From assembly GCF_014204515.1 (NCBI RefSeq), contig NZ_JACHLI010000034.1, forward strand, positions 1 through 64,000: DNA of 64,000 nucleotides, given 5' to 3'. Each line of letters starts with the position of its first letter. Position 1 is the first letter of the stretch. Both the position numbers and the translations under genes were made by a program. The notes beneath the pieces were generated by a model. The model was not told the origin of the DNA and searched no databases. It saw only the letters and a program-made list of their open reading frames with translations. The stretch is from Pseudomonas nitroreducens (GTDB taxonomy: Bacteria; Pseudomonadota; Gammaproteobacteria; Pseudomonadales; Pseudomonadaceae). Positions 8,302 to 16,731 of the stretch are shown here, piece after piece.

Positions 8302-8792
8302 GGCATCGTTCCTTGTTGCGCTTCAGCGTTCCGTCTCGCCAGACAAGTGGCGTTGTCGAGTAGTTGCCAACTTTCGGTGTTACCTTCCAGGCAAAACTCA
8401 AGGTAGGTGCTGGAGACTGTCTGCTTGTTCCAGCGGCTGCGCTCATTGAAGAAAATCCCCAAGTTGTAGCTGCCCCCCGCCTGAAGGCCGTTGGGCAATC
8501 GTGTAACGACAGTGGAGCCTGGGTATTGCGCCAGCAATTCGAGGCGAGGCTCGATCCACCCTTTGGGCAGATTGATTTCCCAGATGTGCTGGTAGCATCG
8601 ACTACCGCTTCGGCGGCAGAGAAATACGCGAGTGATCTCCACGTTGTTGGTTTCGTCAATCAGCGGACGCAGATTGACCACTATATGTTTCCCCTCAATC
8701 TGCAGAGGCAGTTTTGGCGGGAGCCGGGACGTGGCATGAGCGGCAGGTATTGTCAAAGCGGCAACAAGCAGCAGGAAGTATCGAATACACAT
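8298..8792 (-). CDS. tli3: Tli3-like periplasmic immunity protein (copy 1)
   Basis: 164 residues with a classical signal peptide (YFLLLVAALTIPAAHA). It is a paralogue of the following gene, sharing ITRVFLCRRSGS, LPKGWIEPRLELL, FFNERSRWNKQTVS and the C-terminal CLARRNAEAQQGTMP. It begins two bases after the vgrG2b stop. One copy may protect against the resident Tle3 and the other against a variant, or both may be needed; the sequence does not say. The conserved cysteines suggest disulphides in the periplasm. Confidence 0.8.
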   Translation of the reverse strand: MCIRYFLLLVAALTIPAAHATSRLPPKLPLQIEGKHIVVNLRPLIDETNNVEITRVFLCRRSGSRCYQHIWEINLPKGWIEPRLELLAQYPGSTVVTRLPNGLQAGGSYNLGIFFNERSRWNKQTVSSTYLEFCLEGNTESWQLLDNATCLARRNAEAQQGTMP

Positions 8793-8794
8793 GG

Positions 8795-11700
8795 TTAATA
8801 CCCCGCCGGGAAATTACCTAGAGTCGCCTGAAGTTTGATGGCGCCGTTGGTGTCACCCTGGCTTTTGGCCCAGAAATAATCCCTCACGATGTCTCCCTGT
8901 TGTTCGATGTTGTAGTCCTTGAGTGTCTTCCCGAACTCCAATTGGTAAGCGTACTGATTGCCCACCAGGAATTGTTTTGCCTGTTGATACGCGCCTACCA
9001 GCAGGACGTTGACGCCGTGCTGGTGTTGCCAGACATGGGTCATCTCGTGAATGAACAGCCCCTGGTTATCAAGACTCTCAAGGCTCCAGTCCGCCACGCC
9101 ACGCAAGTTCTCGCCGAAGTAGATATGCCCATTGGGTGCCATGACGTAGTTCTTGCCCTGCCAGGGCAGATAGTCCTCATCCCGCAGGCGTACCTGCGAG
9201 TAGTCGATGGAGCTTGCAAATACGCTTTGCGCCAGGGCGATTTCTCCGGGGGTAAGTGCCCGGCCGGCGTCGGGGGCGGGGCCCTCCAGCACCTTGCCGA
9301 CGAGTGCCGCGACGCCTGCCGCCGCGACGGCGGCCACCGGCAGTTTCGAGTGCTTCATGTTCACCTTGGCGATGCTCATGGCGTCCTTCTGCAGGACCTG
9401 GGTTGCGCCCTGGGCATCGGTCATGCCTTCGACGACTTCGCCGTTGCCCAGGGTGATGCTGTAGGGCACGTTGGGCATGGGGGTTTCCCCATCCATCTGT
9501 TTCAGGACGAAGCGCCGTTGCGTATCGCCCACATCGAAGGCTGGCAGTTCAGCTTCCAGGCTGGTCGGTGCCAGATGGCTGTGCTTGGCGGCCTTGACGA
9601 TGAAGTTGCCGGGCATACCCAGTTCGATGTTGCCGCCCTTGAGGGTGAGGTAGGCACCACCGCACATCAGGGTGATGTGCTCTTTGGCCGAGACCATGAC
9701 GTGCTGCTGGCTGGCACTGACTTCGACACTCTGCTCGGCCTGCAGGCGGATGTCGTTGTGCTGGGCCTGCAACAGCAGTTGCCCCTGGTGGGCGATGTGG
9801 CGCATTTCACCGCTCTGGGCGAACAGCCCCAGCTCGGTGCCGGCGTTGAGCACCAGTTTCTGTCCGGCGGTGAGCTGCTGGTTCTGCTGGGCGACGCTAT
9901 CGATGTGTTCGCCGGCAGCGAGGGTAATCGACAGCGGAGAGCCGGCGGCGATACCGGCGGGGCCGCTCAAGGCGATGGCCGGCTTGCCGCCGATGCCTTT
10001 GCCGGCTTCGTCGTTGGCGCCATGGCCGAGGCTGGTAACGGCTTCAGTGAGGGCCTTCTGCGGCTCGGCGTCATGGCCGATGCCCTGGTGTTCGCCGGCA
10101 TAGTCGCCGAGGTTTTTCGCCAGATGCAGGGCCGCTTCAAGCACCTGCACCACCACGCCGCGATCCAGGTGCCCGCCACTGGCCTTGAGCTGTTCCTCGG
10201 TGCTCAGCAGCAGACCTTTGGCCGCTCGTAGTGCACCGTGCTCGTCGGTGCGCAACTCGAAGCCTTCACCGCGCGGAGCTCCACCGTCAGGGCGTGGATG
10301 GGTGAGATAACCAATGTGCAGATGGGTGTCGCCGTGGTCGCTCATCAGGGCGGCGCTGATCTGCGCGGTGGTGTCGTCGATGCGCAGCTCGCTGGCGCGG
10401 TTGCCCTTGTACTCTTTGCTCTTGATGGTGCTGAGAATCTTGTGGTCGGGCAGGGCGTAGGGGACCGGGTTGGTGGCGCGGTAGGTTCTTCCGGTGATGA
10501 TCGGCTGGTCACAATCGCCGTCCAGTGCGCTGACGATTACCTCCTGGCCGATGCGCGGAATGGCCATATGGCCCCAGTTGGCGCCGGCCCAGTTCTGCGC
10601 GACACGCACCCAGCAGGAGCTGAACTCGTCGTTCTGGCCGAGGCGGTCCCAGGGGAACTGGATCTTCACCCTGGACCATTCGTCCGTGAAGATTTCCTCG
10701 CCCTCGGGCCCCACCACCGTGGCGATCTGCGGCCCGTCGATGCGAGGCTTGGGCAGTGGCGCGGCGCGCCATTCGACGTCTTCGGCCACTACCTCGGCGG
10801 TGTAGTCGTAGGTGACGCCCTGGTCCGAGTAGGCGGCTTCGTCTTCCTGGCTGGTGTGCTGCACGCCCTTGTGGATGATGCGCACGGGGCGCCACCAGGT
10901 GTTGAAGTCGTCGCGTGGGTGGCCGATGAGCTGGAAGGAGTGGCCCGGTAGCAGGCGGGGGTCGTCGCCTTCGATCACTGCGATCTGGGCGTCCCGGCGG
11001 TGGCCCTGTAGGCGATTGCGCGTGAACGGCTTGCCGGCGGCGCTGGCCTTGTAGCGGCCGGGGTAGTCATAACGCTCGTAATTCTCACCCTGGTTGTGGA
11101 GGTCGTCGCCGCGGCTGTTCTGCTCCTGGGTGGAGGTGGGCCGCTTGAAGGTGTAGTCGCGTTGAGTCTGTTGGGCCGTGCGGACGTTTTCGGTGTAGCT
11201 GAAGCGGTAGATGACCGGCTCGGGGTTGTCGCCAGCAGGTTGTGCGTTGAACTGCACCGGGCCGCCGGGAATGCGTGGCTGCACATAGAGTTTGTCGCTG
11301 TGGTGCAGGAGGTGGGTCTGCTCGTCGAAGGTGTACCAGCTGACGATGCCTTCCTCGCGTAGCAAGCGCTCCAAAAAATAGGCGTCGGTATCGCCAGCCT
11401 GAACGCAGTACTCGCGCGGCAGGTGTTCAAGGTGCAGGTTGGGTTCGTAGTGCAGGATGCCGTGTTCGGCGAGCGAGGCCTGGACAATCTCCGGCACGCT
11501 CTTGTTCTGGTACACGCGCCAGTCGGAGCTGAGTTTCAGGCGTGCGGCCTGTGGCTCGATCACCGCCCGGTAGCGGGTGCGGACGAAGCCGGTGGTGCCT
11601 TGGGTAAAGCTGGAAACCACGCCATGAACGTGGCGCACCGCGCTGGTGCCTTGCCAGACGGTCAGCAGGGCCGGACGGTCGAGAATCTCGCTGAAGTCGA

Positions 11701-11839
11701 TCTGGCTCTGGCGGCTGGCCAGCTCAATGGTGAGGCAAAATGGCTCGTTAAGAGTTTCTTCGAGTTCAAACTGGATAACCTCGAATTCCACCCGGCTGGA
11801 AAAAATGGAGAACGTAAGTTTCAGATCCCTTTGCCGCAT
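8795..11839 (-). CDS. vgrG2b: VgrG2b-type T6SS spike with metallopeptidase tail
   Basis: 1014 residues. Roughly the first 560 residues are the gp27/gp5-like VgrG core (LTFSIFSSRVEFEVIQFELEE start; IQFPWDRLGQNDEFSSCWVRV and WAGANWGHMAIPRIGQEV of the spike). A DUF2345 beta-helix follows, then a transthyretin-like module (MPNVPYSITLGNGEVVEGMT). The C-terminus is a zinc peptidase with HEMTH at 931-935 and a downstream Glu in NIEQQGD (979), matching the reported H/H/E ligand spacing of P. aeruginosa VgrG2b. VgrG2b is both the puncturing spike and a periplasmic toxin, and it carries Tle3. First gene of the island operon; no T6SS sheath, baseplate or ClpV genes are in the window, so it must use a machine encoded elsewhere. 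Confidence 0.92.
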   Translation of the reverse strand: MRQRDLKLTFSIFSSRVEFEVIQFELEETLNEPFCLTIELASRQSQIDFSEILDRPALLTVWQGTSAVRHVHGVVSSFTQGTTGFVRTRYRAVIEPQAARLKLSSDWRVYQNKSVPEIVQASLAEHGILHYEPNLHLEHLPREYCVQAGDTDAYFLERLLREEGIVSWYTFDEQTHLLHHSDKLYVQPRIPGGPVQFNAQPAGDNPEPVIYRFSYTENVRTAQQTQRDYTFKRPTSTQEQNSRGDDLHNQGENYERYDYPGRYKASAAGKPFTRNRLQGHRRDAQIAVIEGDDPRLLPGHSFQLIGHPRDDFNTWWRPVRIIHKGVQHTSQEDEAAYSDQGVTYDYTAEVVAEDVEWRAAPLPKPRIDGPQIATVVGPEGEEIFTDEWSRVKIQFPWDRLGQNDEFSSCWVRVAQNWAGANWGHMAIPRIGQEVIVSALDGDCDQPIITGRTYRATNPVPYALPDHKILSTIKSKEYKGNRASELRIDDTTAQISAALMSDHGDTHLHIGYLTHPRPDGGAPRGEGFELRTDEHGALRAAKGLLLSTEEQLKASGGHLDRGVVVQVLEAALHLAKNLGDYAGEHQGIGHDAEPQKALTEAVTSLGHGANDEAGKGIGGKPAIALSGPAGIAAGSPLSITLAAGEHIDSVAQQNQQLTAGQKLVLNAGTELGLFAQSGEMRHIAHQGQLLLQAQHNDIRLQAEQSVEVSASQQHVMVSAKEHITLMCGGAYLTLKGGNIELGMPGNFIVKAAKHSHLAPTSLEAELPAFDVGDTQRRFVLKQMDGETPMPNVPYSITLGNGEVVEGMTDAQGATQVLQKDAMSIAKVNMKHSKLPVAAVAAAGVAALVGKVLEGPAPDAGRALTPGEIALAQSVFASSIDYSQVRLRDEDYLPWQGKNYVMAPNGHIYFGENLRGVADWSLESLDNQGLFIHEMTHVWQHQHGVNVLLVGAYQQAKQFLVGNQYAYQLEFGKTLKDYNIEQQGDIVRDYFWAKSQGDTNGAIKLQATLGNFPAGY

Positions 11840-12211
11840 ATGCCGCTCCCAGGCAGGAATTGAATGAGCCGGCGTCTGACCGGCTAACGAATGTCTTCAA
11901 CGGGAGTAGCGTACGACACTTGTACTGCGCAACTTTTTGCGCACTTAGCCTAAAATTCGTGGCAATCAGTTGATTTATATTGAGTTTAAAATTTTGTATT
12001 AAATTGTTTCTGAATTTTAATGGTGGGGCTTCTTGCGGAGAATATGGAGCTTATTAAGTTATGGGTTGGGCTTCTTATTTCTTCGGACAGTTCTCTGCTT
12101 AGTTTCCGATAAAATTTGAAGAATTCTCTGTAATAAGGGCAGGGCCGCATGCGGCGTGCTCTGATCAAGCATTACCTTTGCGTCTGACAGCCTTGGTGCA
12201 GGGTTCAACGC
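11840..12211. promoter_or_regulatory. AT-rich leader upstream of vgrG2b
   Basis: About 370 bases without a convincing gene, between the divergent-side GT1 gene end and the vgrG2b start. The stretch 11940-12150 is markedly AT-rich against the surrounding high-GC sequence, as in horizontally acquired or H-NS/MvaT-bound promoter regions. It must hold the promoter of the T6SS island (minus strand), but no single -35/-10 pair stands out. A 60-codon open frame here has no ribosome site or family. Confidence 0.5.
11926..11943. promoter_or_regulatory. Inverted repeat in vgrG2b leader
   Basis: TGCGCAA-CTTT-TTGCGCA, perfect 7-bp arms with a 4-base spacer, starting 87 bases before the vgrG2b start codon. 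Size and position fit a dimeric regulator's operator or a leader hairpin. No regulator can be named. Confidence 0.35.
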
Positions 12212-13510
12212 CTAGTTGGTGCAGATGCCCAGGATCGCCCGCGCTGCGGCTTCGGTGCCGCGCGACGCCTGCATCTGTTCGCGCACGGCGCTCAGGCGTT
12301 GTGCCATGGCCTGGTCGGCGAGCAGTTCGGCGAGTGCTGTAGGCAGCGCTGCCAGCGGCTTCTCGAAGCGCGGCAGGTAGCGCGCCACGCCCACTTCGTC
12401 GGCGCGCCGGGCGTTGTCGTGGCCGTCCCAGCAGTAGGGGATGATCACTGACGGCAGGCCGAAATACAGGGCCTCGCAGAAGCTGTTGTTGCCGCCGTGG
12501 TGGATGAACAGCTGGCATTCGCGCAGCACCGCCGGCTGCGGGTACCAGCTGTCGAGGTAGACGTTGTCCGGCACCGTGTCGTAGTGCTCGCGGTAGGCGC
12601 CGACGTTGATCAGGAAGCGGTAGGGTAGTTGCGCCACGGCGTCGATCAGCTGCTTCATCATCGCCACATCGGCGGCTCCCAGGCTGCCGAAGCTCACGTA
12701 GATGAGTGGTGCGTCGTCATGCCGGGGGAACTGCGGTGGGATGTAGGGCGCCTCGCTGCGCACGCAGCCGTCCAGGTACAGGAAGCGTTCGGCCGGCAGC
12801 GGTTGCTCGCGCTCGTAGCGCACCGGAGTCGGCGACAGCAGCAGGTTGAGCCAGGGCGAGTCCTCGAGGAACTGGCCGGCGGGCAGGGCGGGGTGGCCGC
12901 ACTCGGCGAGAAAACGGGCGAAGCGCTCATGTGCCGGCTTCGTCGCCTGCAGGTAGTGCTCGCGGTAGCTCGCGGAGGCCTGCGCATCGCTGCTGCTGGC
13001 GCCGGAGAGGTAGGGCGGCACGGCGGCGTCGGGCAGCTCGGTTTCTGCGCAGGAGACCATGCGCACCCAGGGGCAGCCGGCGGCGGCGATGGCCGGGAAG
13101 CTGACCACGTTGTCCAGCACGATGGCATCGGGCTTGAGCCGGGCGAGCAGCTGCTGCAGCGGTTTTTCCGACTCGATGGCGGTGTCGATGATGGCTTCCC
13201 AGGCCGGCGCCACGTAGCTGTCGATCTGCGCCAGGGGCGGCTGGTCGAAGTACGGCACGTTGCGCTCGATGAAGCGCTCCCAGTAGTGCTGGTGGTCGGC
13301 GGCGGACAGCGGAGAGTCCAGTTGCAGCGGGTACTCGGCGAATCCGTACTCGGCGAAGATGCCCTGGAAATGCGCATGGCAGATGAACACCGGGCGCGCG
13401 CCGAGTTCGCGCAGGGCCTGGGCGATGCCGATGCAGTTCAGCGCGGCGCCGAAGCTGGCCTCGGGGAAGAAGGCGATGGTTCTTGTTCTTTGCGGCATTC
13501 TTTGCGACAT
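12212..13510 (-). CDS. GT1-family (UGT/MGT-like) glycosyltransferase
   Basis: About 432 residues. N-terminal acceptor domain begins TIAFFPEASFGAALNCIGIA; the C-terminal nucleotide-sugar domain has PLIYVSFGSLG and the donor-site signature FIHHGGNNSFCEALYFGLP followed by CWDGHDN. These place it in GT1, which transfers sugars from NDP-sugars to small acceptors. It is a clear paralogue of the glycosyltransferase at 18644-19948. The start is uncertain: ATG 13510 is chosen, and ATG 13498 would align best with the paralogue. It sits downstream of, and on the same strand as, the GntR regulator, and faces away from the amine importer. The acceptor is unknown; context suggests an amine-containing small molecule. 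Confidence 0.8.
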   Translation of the reverse strand: MSQRMPQRTRTIAFFPEASFGAALNCIGIAQALRELGARPVFICHAHFQGIFAEYGFAEYPLQLDSPLSAADHQHYWERFIERNVPYFDQPPLAQIDSYVAPAWEAIIDTAIESEKPLQQLLARLKPDAIVLDNVVSFPAIAAAGCPWVRMVSCAETELPDAAVPPYLSGASSSDAQASASYREHYLQATKPAHERFARFLAECGHPALPAGQFLEDSPWLNLLLSPTPVRYEREQPLPAERFLYLDGCVRSEAPYIPPQFPRHDDAPLIYVSFGSLGAADVAMMKQLIDAVAQLPYRFLINVGAYREHYDTVPDNVYLDSWYPQPAVLRECQLFIHHGGNNSFCEALYFGLPSVIIPYCWDGHDNARRADEVGVARYLPRFEKPLAALPTALAELLADQAMAQRLSAVREQMQASRGTEAAARAILGICTN

Positions 13511-13576
13511 GGGCACATCCGGGTGTAGCTCACGGGCACTGCGTGAAACTGATACTGCATTTTTTCGTTAAAAAAA

Positions 13577-13588
13577 ACACCGTGGTGT
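13577..13588. other. Palindrome ACACC-GT-GGTGT between A/T tracts
   Basis: Located just past the stop of the GntR gene and upstream of the minus-strand glycosyltransferase. On the minus strand it is followed by eight Ts, so it may act as a weak intrinsic terminator. The symmetric A/T flanks also fit an operator for the adjacent FCD-type GntR regulator. The two readings cannot be separated by eye. Confidence 0.35.
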
Positions 13589-13596
13589 AAAAATAA

Positions 13597-14529
13597 TCAG
13601 CGACGGCCCATGGCGAACGACTGCGGAATCCCGCGGTTGGCGGTCTGCGGACGCTGTGCGAAGGACAGCCGCAGGTGCAGGCGCATCAGGTCGGCGGCGA
13701 CTTCCAGCTGGCCGCGCTCGACCTGCTCGATGATCCGCAGGTGCTCGCGCAAGGCTTCCTGCAGGCGGTGCACGCTGACCATCGGCAGCAGGTTGGGCAG
13801 GCGACGCAGACGCTGGTGCTGCAGCAGGGCATCGCCGATGAAGCGGTTGCCGCAGCCCTGGGCGATCAGCTCGTGGAAGCCGATGTCCAGCTCGCGGAAC
13901 TGCGCCACGTCGAAGCGCTCGATGGGCGCGCCGAGCAGTTCCTCCATGGCGCCGCGCAGCAGGGCGAGGCGCGCCAGGTCGGGTTCGAAGCCGGGCGCGA
14001 GCAGCGCTTCCGGCTCCAGGATCAGGCGGTAGCGCAGGCTGTCTTCCAGTGCCGCGAGGTTGTTCAGCAACGGGCGGAACGACCAGCTCTGTCCGGCGCC
14101 GCGCTCCAGTACCTGGTCTTCGCTGAGCTGCGCGAGCACCTTCTGCGCGGCGGCGCGGCCGATGTCGTAGCGGCGCATCAGTTCGCTCGCACTGAGGCTG
14201 TTGCCCAGCCGGCCGGCCATGCGGTCGCGCAGCACTGAGGCAGCCAGTGCTTCCTCCTCCGCCTGGGGCAGGGCAGGGCCGAGCACCTGGGCGGAAGGGT
14301 CGGCGGTCAGGTGATAGCCCTTGCCCGGTTCGTGGGCCACCAATTGCTGCTCCAGCAGCAGGTCCAGCCCGGCGCGGATCAGCGTGCGCGATACGCCGAA
14401 AGTGCGCGCCAGCTGTTGTTCGGAGAGTGCGTCGCCTGCGCCCAGCCCGCTGTCCTGGGCGTGCTCGATGACGCGCCGGGCGAGTTCCAGGTGGTTGGTA
14501 CGCGGTTTTTTCTCAGTGACGTTGCTCAA
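13597..14529 (-). CDS. GntR/FCD regulator with two winged-helix domains
   Basis: 310 residues from a TTG start (LSNVTEKKPRTNHLELARRV) that has GGAGAG seven bases upstream; the frame is open further, but that part overlaps the divergent promoter region. The first winged helix is LSEQQLARTFGVSRTLIRAGLDLL. A second helix-turn-helix-like segment follows at about residues 110-150 (SASELMRRYDIGRAAAQKVL, then RGAGQSWSF). The C-terminal half is an all-helical FCD-type sensor (RYRLILEPEALL, FRELDIGFHELIAQGCGN, LREHLRIIEQVERG). FCD regulators bind small carboxylates or related metabolites through a metal site. Divergent to the ABC importer and upstream of a GT1 gene, it is the natural local regulator. 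Confidence 0.85.
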   Translation of the reverse strand: MSNVTEKKPRTNHLELARRVIEHAQDSGLGAGDALSEQQLARTFGVSRTLIRAGLDLLLEQQLVAHEPGKGYHLTADPSAQVLGPALPQAEEEALAASVLRDRMAGRLGNSLSASELMRRYDIGRAAAQKVLAQLSEDQVLERGAGQSWSFRPLLNNLAALEDSLRYRLILEPEALLAPGFEPDLARLALLRGAMEELLGAPIERFDVAQFRELDIGFHELIAQGCGNRFIGDALLQHQRLRRLPNLLPMVSVHRLQEALREHLRIIEQVERGQLEVAADLMRLHLRLSFAQRPQTANRGIPQSFAMGRR

Positions 14530-14634
14530 GCCGATGCTCTCCAGCGGGCCCGTGGCACGGGGCGAGCCCCTTATGCCACAGCGTGGGTGGTCCAACAAGA
14601 ATGCAAGAAATGGTTGACTTCGCCAGTGGTTCGG

Positions 14635-14652
14635 TTTTTTTTTTGAAAAAAA
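14635..14652. promoter_or_regulatory. T10-G-A7 tract in divergent control region
   Basis: A run of ten T, one G, then seven A, about 70 bases before the importer's first gene and about 105 bases before the GntR start. In a 190-base divergent intergenic region this is a likely UP-element-like or curved segment, or a small dyad. No confident -35/-10 pair could be assigned for either direction. Confidence 0.35.
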
Positions 14653-14719
14653 GACATGTAGTACGCTTTTCGTTCCGCTGCCGTTGACACACAAAAACAA
14701 CCATCGTCAGGTGCGCAAG

Positions 14720-15769
14720 ATGAAGCTGAAGACCATGCTCTACGCGGGGGCCACCCTCGCGCTCACGCTGTCCGCCACCACGGCCAGCGCCAAGGATCTG
14801 GTGATCTCCATCTGGGATGGCTACATGGCCCCGGACAACCTGGAGAAGTTCCAGAAGGCCACCGGGCTCGAAGCCGACAAATCCCTCCACGCCACCAACG
14901 AAGAGATCATGGGCAAGCTCATGGCCTCCGGCGGCGAAGGCTATGACGTGGTCTTCGTGTCCTCGCCGTTTGCCGAGATCCTGCACAAGCAGGGCCTGCT
15001 GGCCGAGATCGATCCGGCCAAGGTGCCGAACCTGAAGAACCTCTACCCCGAAGCGCAGAAGCTGGAATACGACGTCGGCAACCACTTCTCCGTGCCTTAC
15101 ACCTGGGGCACCACCGGCATCTGCTACCGCTCGGACAAGGTCAGCCCGGCGCCTTCGAGCTGGAGCGACCTGCTCAAGCCTTCCGACGCCCTGAAGGGCA
15201 AGACCACCATGCTGGCCACCGACCGCTGGCTGCTGGGCGCGGGCTTCCTCGCCAACGGCTGGTCGGTGAACGACGGCAACCCGGACCAGATCAACGCAGT
15301 GCGCGACCAGCTGATAGCCACCAAGAAGCGCCTGCTGTCCTTCGACGACACCACCTTCTACTCCAAGCTGGCCTCCGGCGAGGCGCTGATGGCCCACGCC
15401 TGGGACGGCTGGTGCAACTACGGCACCCAGGCCAACGAGTCGATCAAGTTCGTCGTGCCCAAGGAGGGTTCCGACCTCTGGGTGGACACCATGGTCGTGC
15501 TGAAGAGCTCGAAGAACCCCGACGCCGCCTACCGCTTCATCAACTACATGCTGGAGCCGGCGAACCACGCCTGGGTTGCCGAGAACATCCTCTACAAGGT
15601 GCCCAACCAGGCGGCGATGGCGACCCTGAAGCCGGACCTGCTGGCCAAGTACCCGAACCTCACCACCACGCCGGCCGAACTGGTGAAGCAGCAACAGCTG
15701 CGTGACGTCGGCGGTTCCACGCAGAAGGCGTATACCCGCGCCGTCACGGAAATCATGGCGGCCCAGTAA
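14720..15769 (+). CDS. Polyamine-type ABC transporter substrate-binding protein
   Basis: 349 residues from MKLKTML. A Sec signal (LYAGATLALTLSATTASA) is followed by the mature start KDLVISIWDGYMAPD, typical of the PotD/PotF/SpuD fold. Other family marks are YDVVFVSSPFAEIL, the hinge region VPYTWGTTGICYRSDKV and HAWDGWCNYG. It would bind a cationic amine or polyamine in the periplasm. First gene of a plus-strand run with two permeases and an ATPase. It differs from the agmatine-linked binding protein at 46650-47747, so the ligand is probably another amine. Confidence 0.9.
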   Translation: MKLKTMLYAGATLALTLSATTASAKDLVISIWDGYMAPDNLEKFQKATGLEADKSLHATNEEIMGKLMASGGEGYDVVFVSSPFAEILHKQGLLAEIDPAKVPNLKNLYPEAQKLEYDVGNHFSVPYTWGTTGICYRSDKVSPAPSSWSDLLKPSDALKGKTTMLATDRWLLGAGFLANGWSVNDGNPDQINAVRDQLIATKKRLLSFDDTTFYSKLASGEALMAHAWDGWCNYGTQANESIKFVVPKEGSDLWVDTMVVLKSSKNPDAAYRFINYMLEPANHAWVAENILYKVPNQAAMATLKPDLLAKYPNLTTTPAELVKQQQLRDVGGSTQKAYTRAVTEIMAAQ

Positions 15770-15858
15770 GGCCGATGGGGCGTCGCGAGGGCGCCCCGCA
15801 ACCCTCTCCGGAATCACCCTGAAGCACCCCGCCTGGCGTGGGGTTGGGGGAACTACGC

Positions 15859-16731
15859 ATGACCGCTTTATCCGCCGACCGCAAATTGTCGGCCTGGCTG
15901 CTCGCGCCCGGTCTGGGCTGGCTGGCCCTGTTCCTGCTGCTGCCGTGCCTGCTGGTGCTGGTCTACAGCTTCCTCGAGCGCGGTGCCTACGGCGGCATCG
16001 ACTACGTGTTCACCTGGGAAAACTACCGCCGCGCGGTGGACCCGCTGTACCTCGACATCCTCCTGCGCTCGGCGAAGATCGCCGGCCTGGCCACGCTGTT
16101 CGCGGTGCTCATCGGTTATCCGGCGGCCTACGCCATCACCCGCAGCACGCCACGCCGGCAGGCGGTGTTCCTGTTCCTGGTGATGCTGCCGTTCTGGAGC
16201 AACTACCTGATCCGCACCTACGCCTGGATCGTCCTGCTCAACCGCGAGGGCCTGCTCAACCGCCTGTTCAGCCTGCTGGGCTACAGCGGCGAGCCGATCA
16301 GCATGCTTTACACCGATTCCACCGTGGTGCTTGGGCTGGTCTACAACTACATCCCCTTCGTCATCCTTGCCATCTACAGCTCGCTGTCGCGCATCGACAA
16401 TGAACTCTGGGAAGCCTCGCGGGACCTCGGCGCGTCCGGCTGGACCACCTTCCGCCGGGTGATCCTGCCGCTCTCGGTGCCGGGCGTGGCCGCCGGCGCG
16501 GTGTTCGTCTTCGTGCTGTCGATCGGCAACTTCATCACCGCCGACCTGCTGGGCGGCAAGCAGGTGCAGATGGTCGGCAACCTGATCTACGCGCAGTTCC
16601 TCACCGCGCGCGACTGGCCGTTCGGCGCGGCGCTGAGTTTCTTCCTGATCGGTATCATGCTGTTGCTGCTGTTCATCCAGGCCATGGTCTCGCGCCGGGC
16701 CCAGGGCGCGGAGGGCGAACGCCATGCGTAG
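15859..16731 (+). CDS. ABC permease, PotB/PotH type
   Basis: 290 residues, six predicted helices, beginning MTALSADRKLSAWLLAPGLGW; a GGGGGAAC ribosome site supports this start over an upstream codon. The binding-protein-dependent permease loop is seen in ELWEASRDLGASGWTTFRRVILPLS, which contacts the ATPase. It overlaps the next permease by eight bases. Inner-membrane half-channel of the amine importer. Confidence 0.9.
   Translation: MTALSADRKLSAWLLAPGLGWLALFLLLPCLLVLVYSFLERGAYGGIDYVFTWENYRRAVDPLYLDILLRSAKIAGLATLFAVLIGYPAAYAITRSTPRRQAVFLFLVMLPFWSNYLIRTYAWIVLLNREGLLNRLFSLLGYSGEPISMLYTDSTVVLGLVYNYIPFVILAIYSSLSRIDNELWEASRDLGASGWTTFRRVILPLSVPGVAAGAVFVFVLSIGNFITADLLGGKQVQMVGNLIYAQFLTARDWPFGAALSFFLIGIMLLLLFIQAMVSRRAQGAEGERHA

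Noticed and set aside
11986..12168. 60-codon minus-strand frame in the AT-rich T6SS leader
   Set aside because: No ribosome site, no family, in promoter-like sequence.
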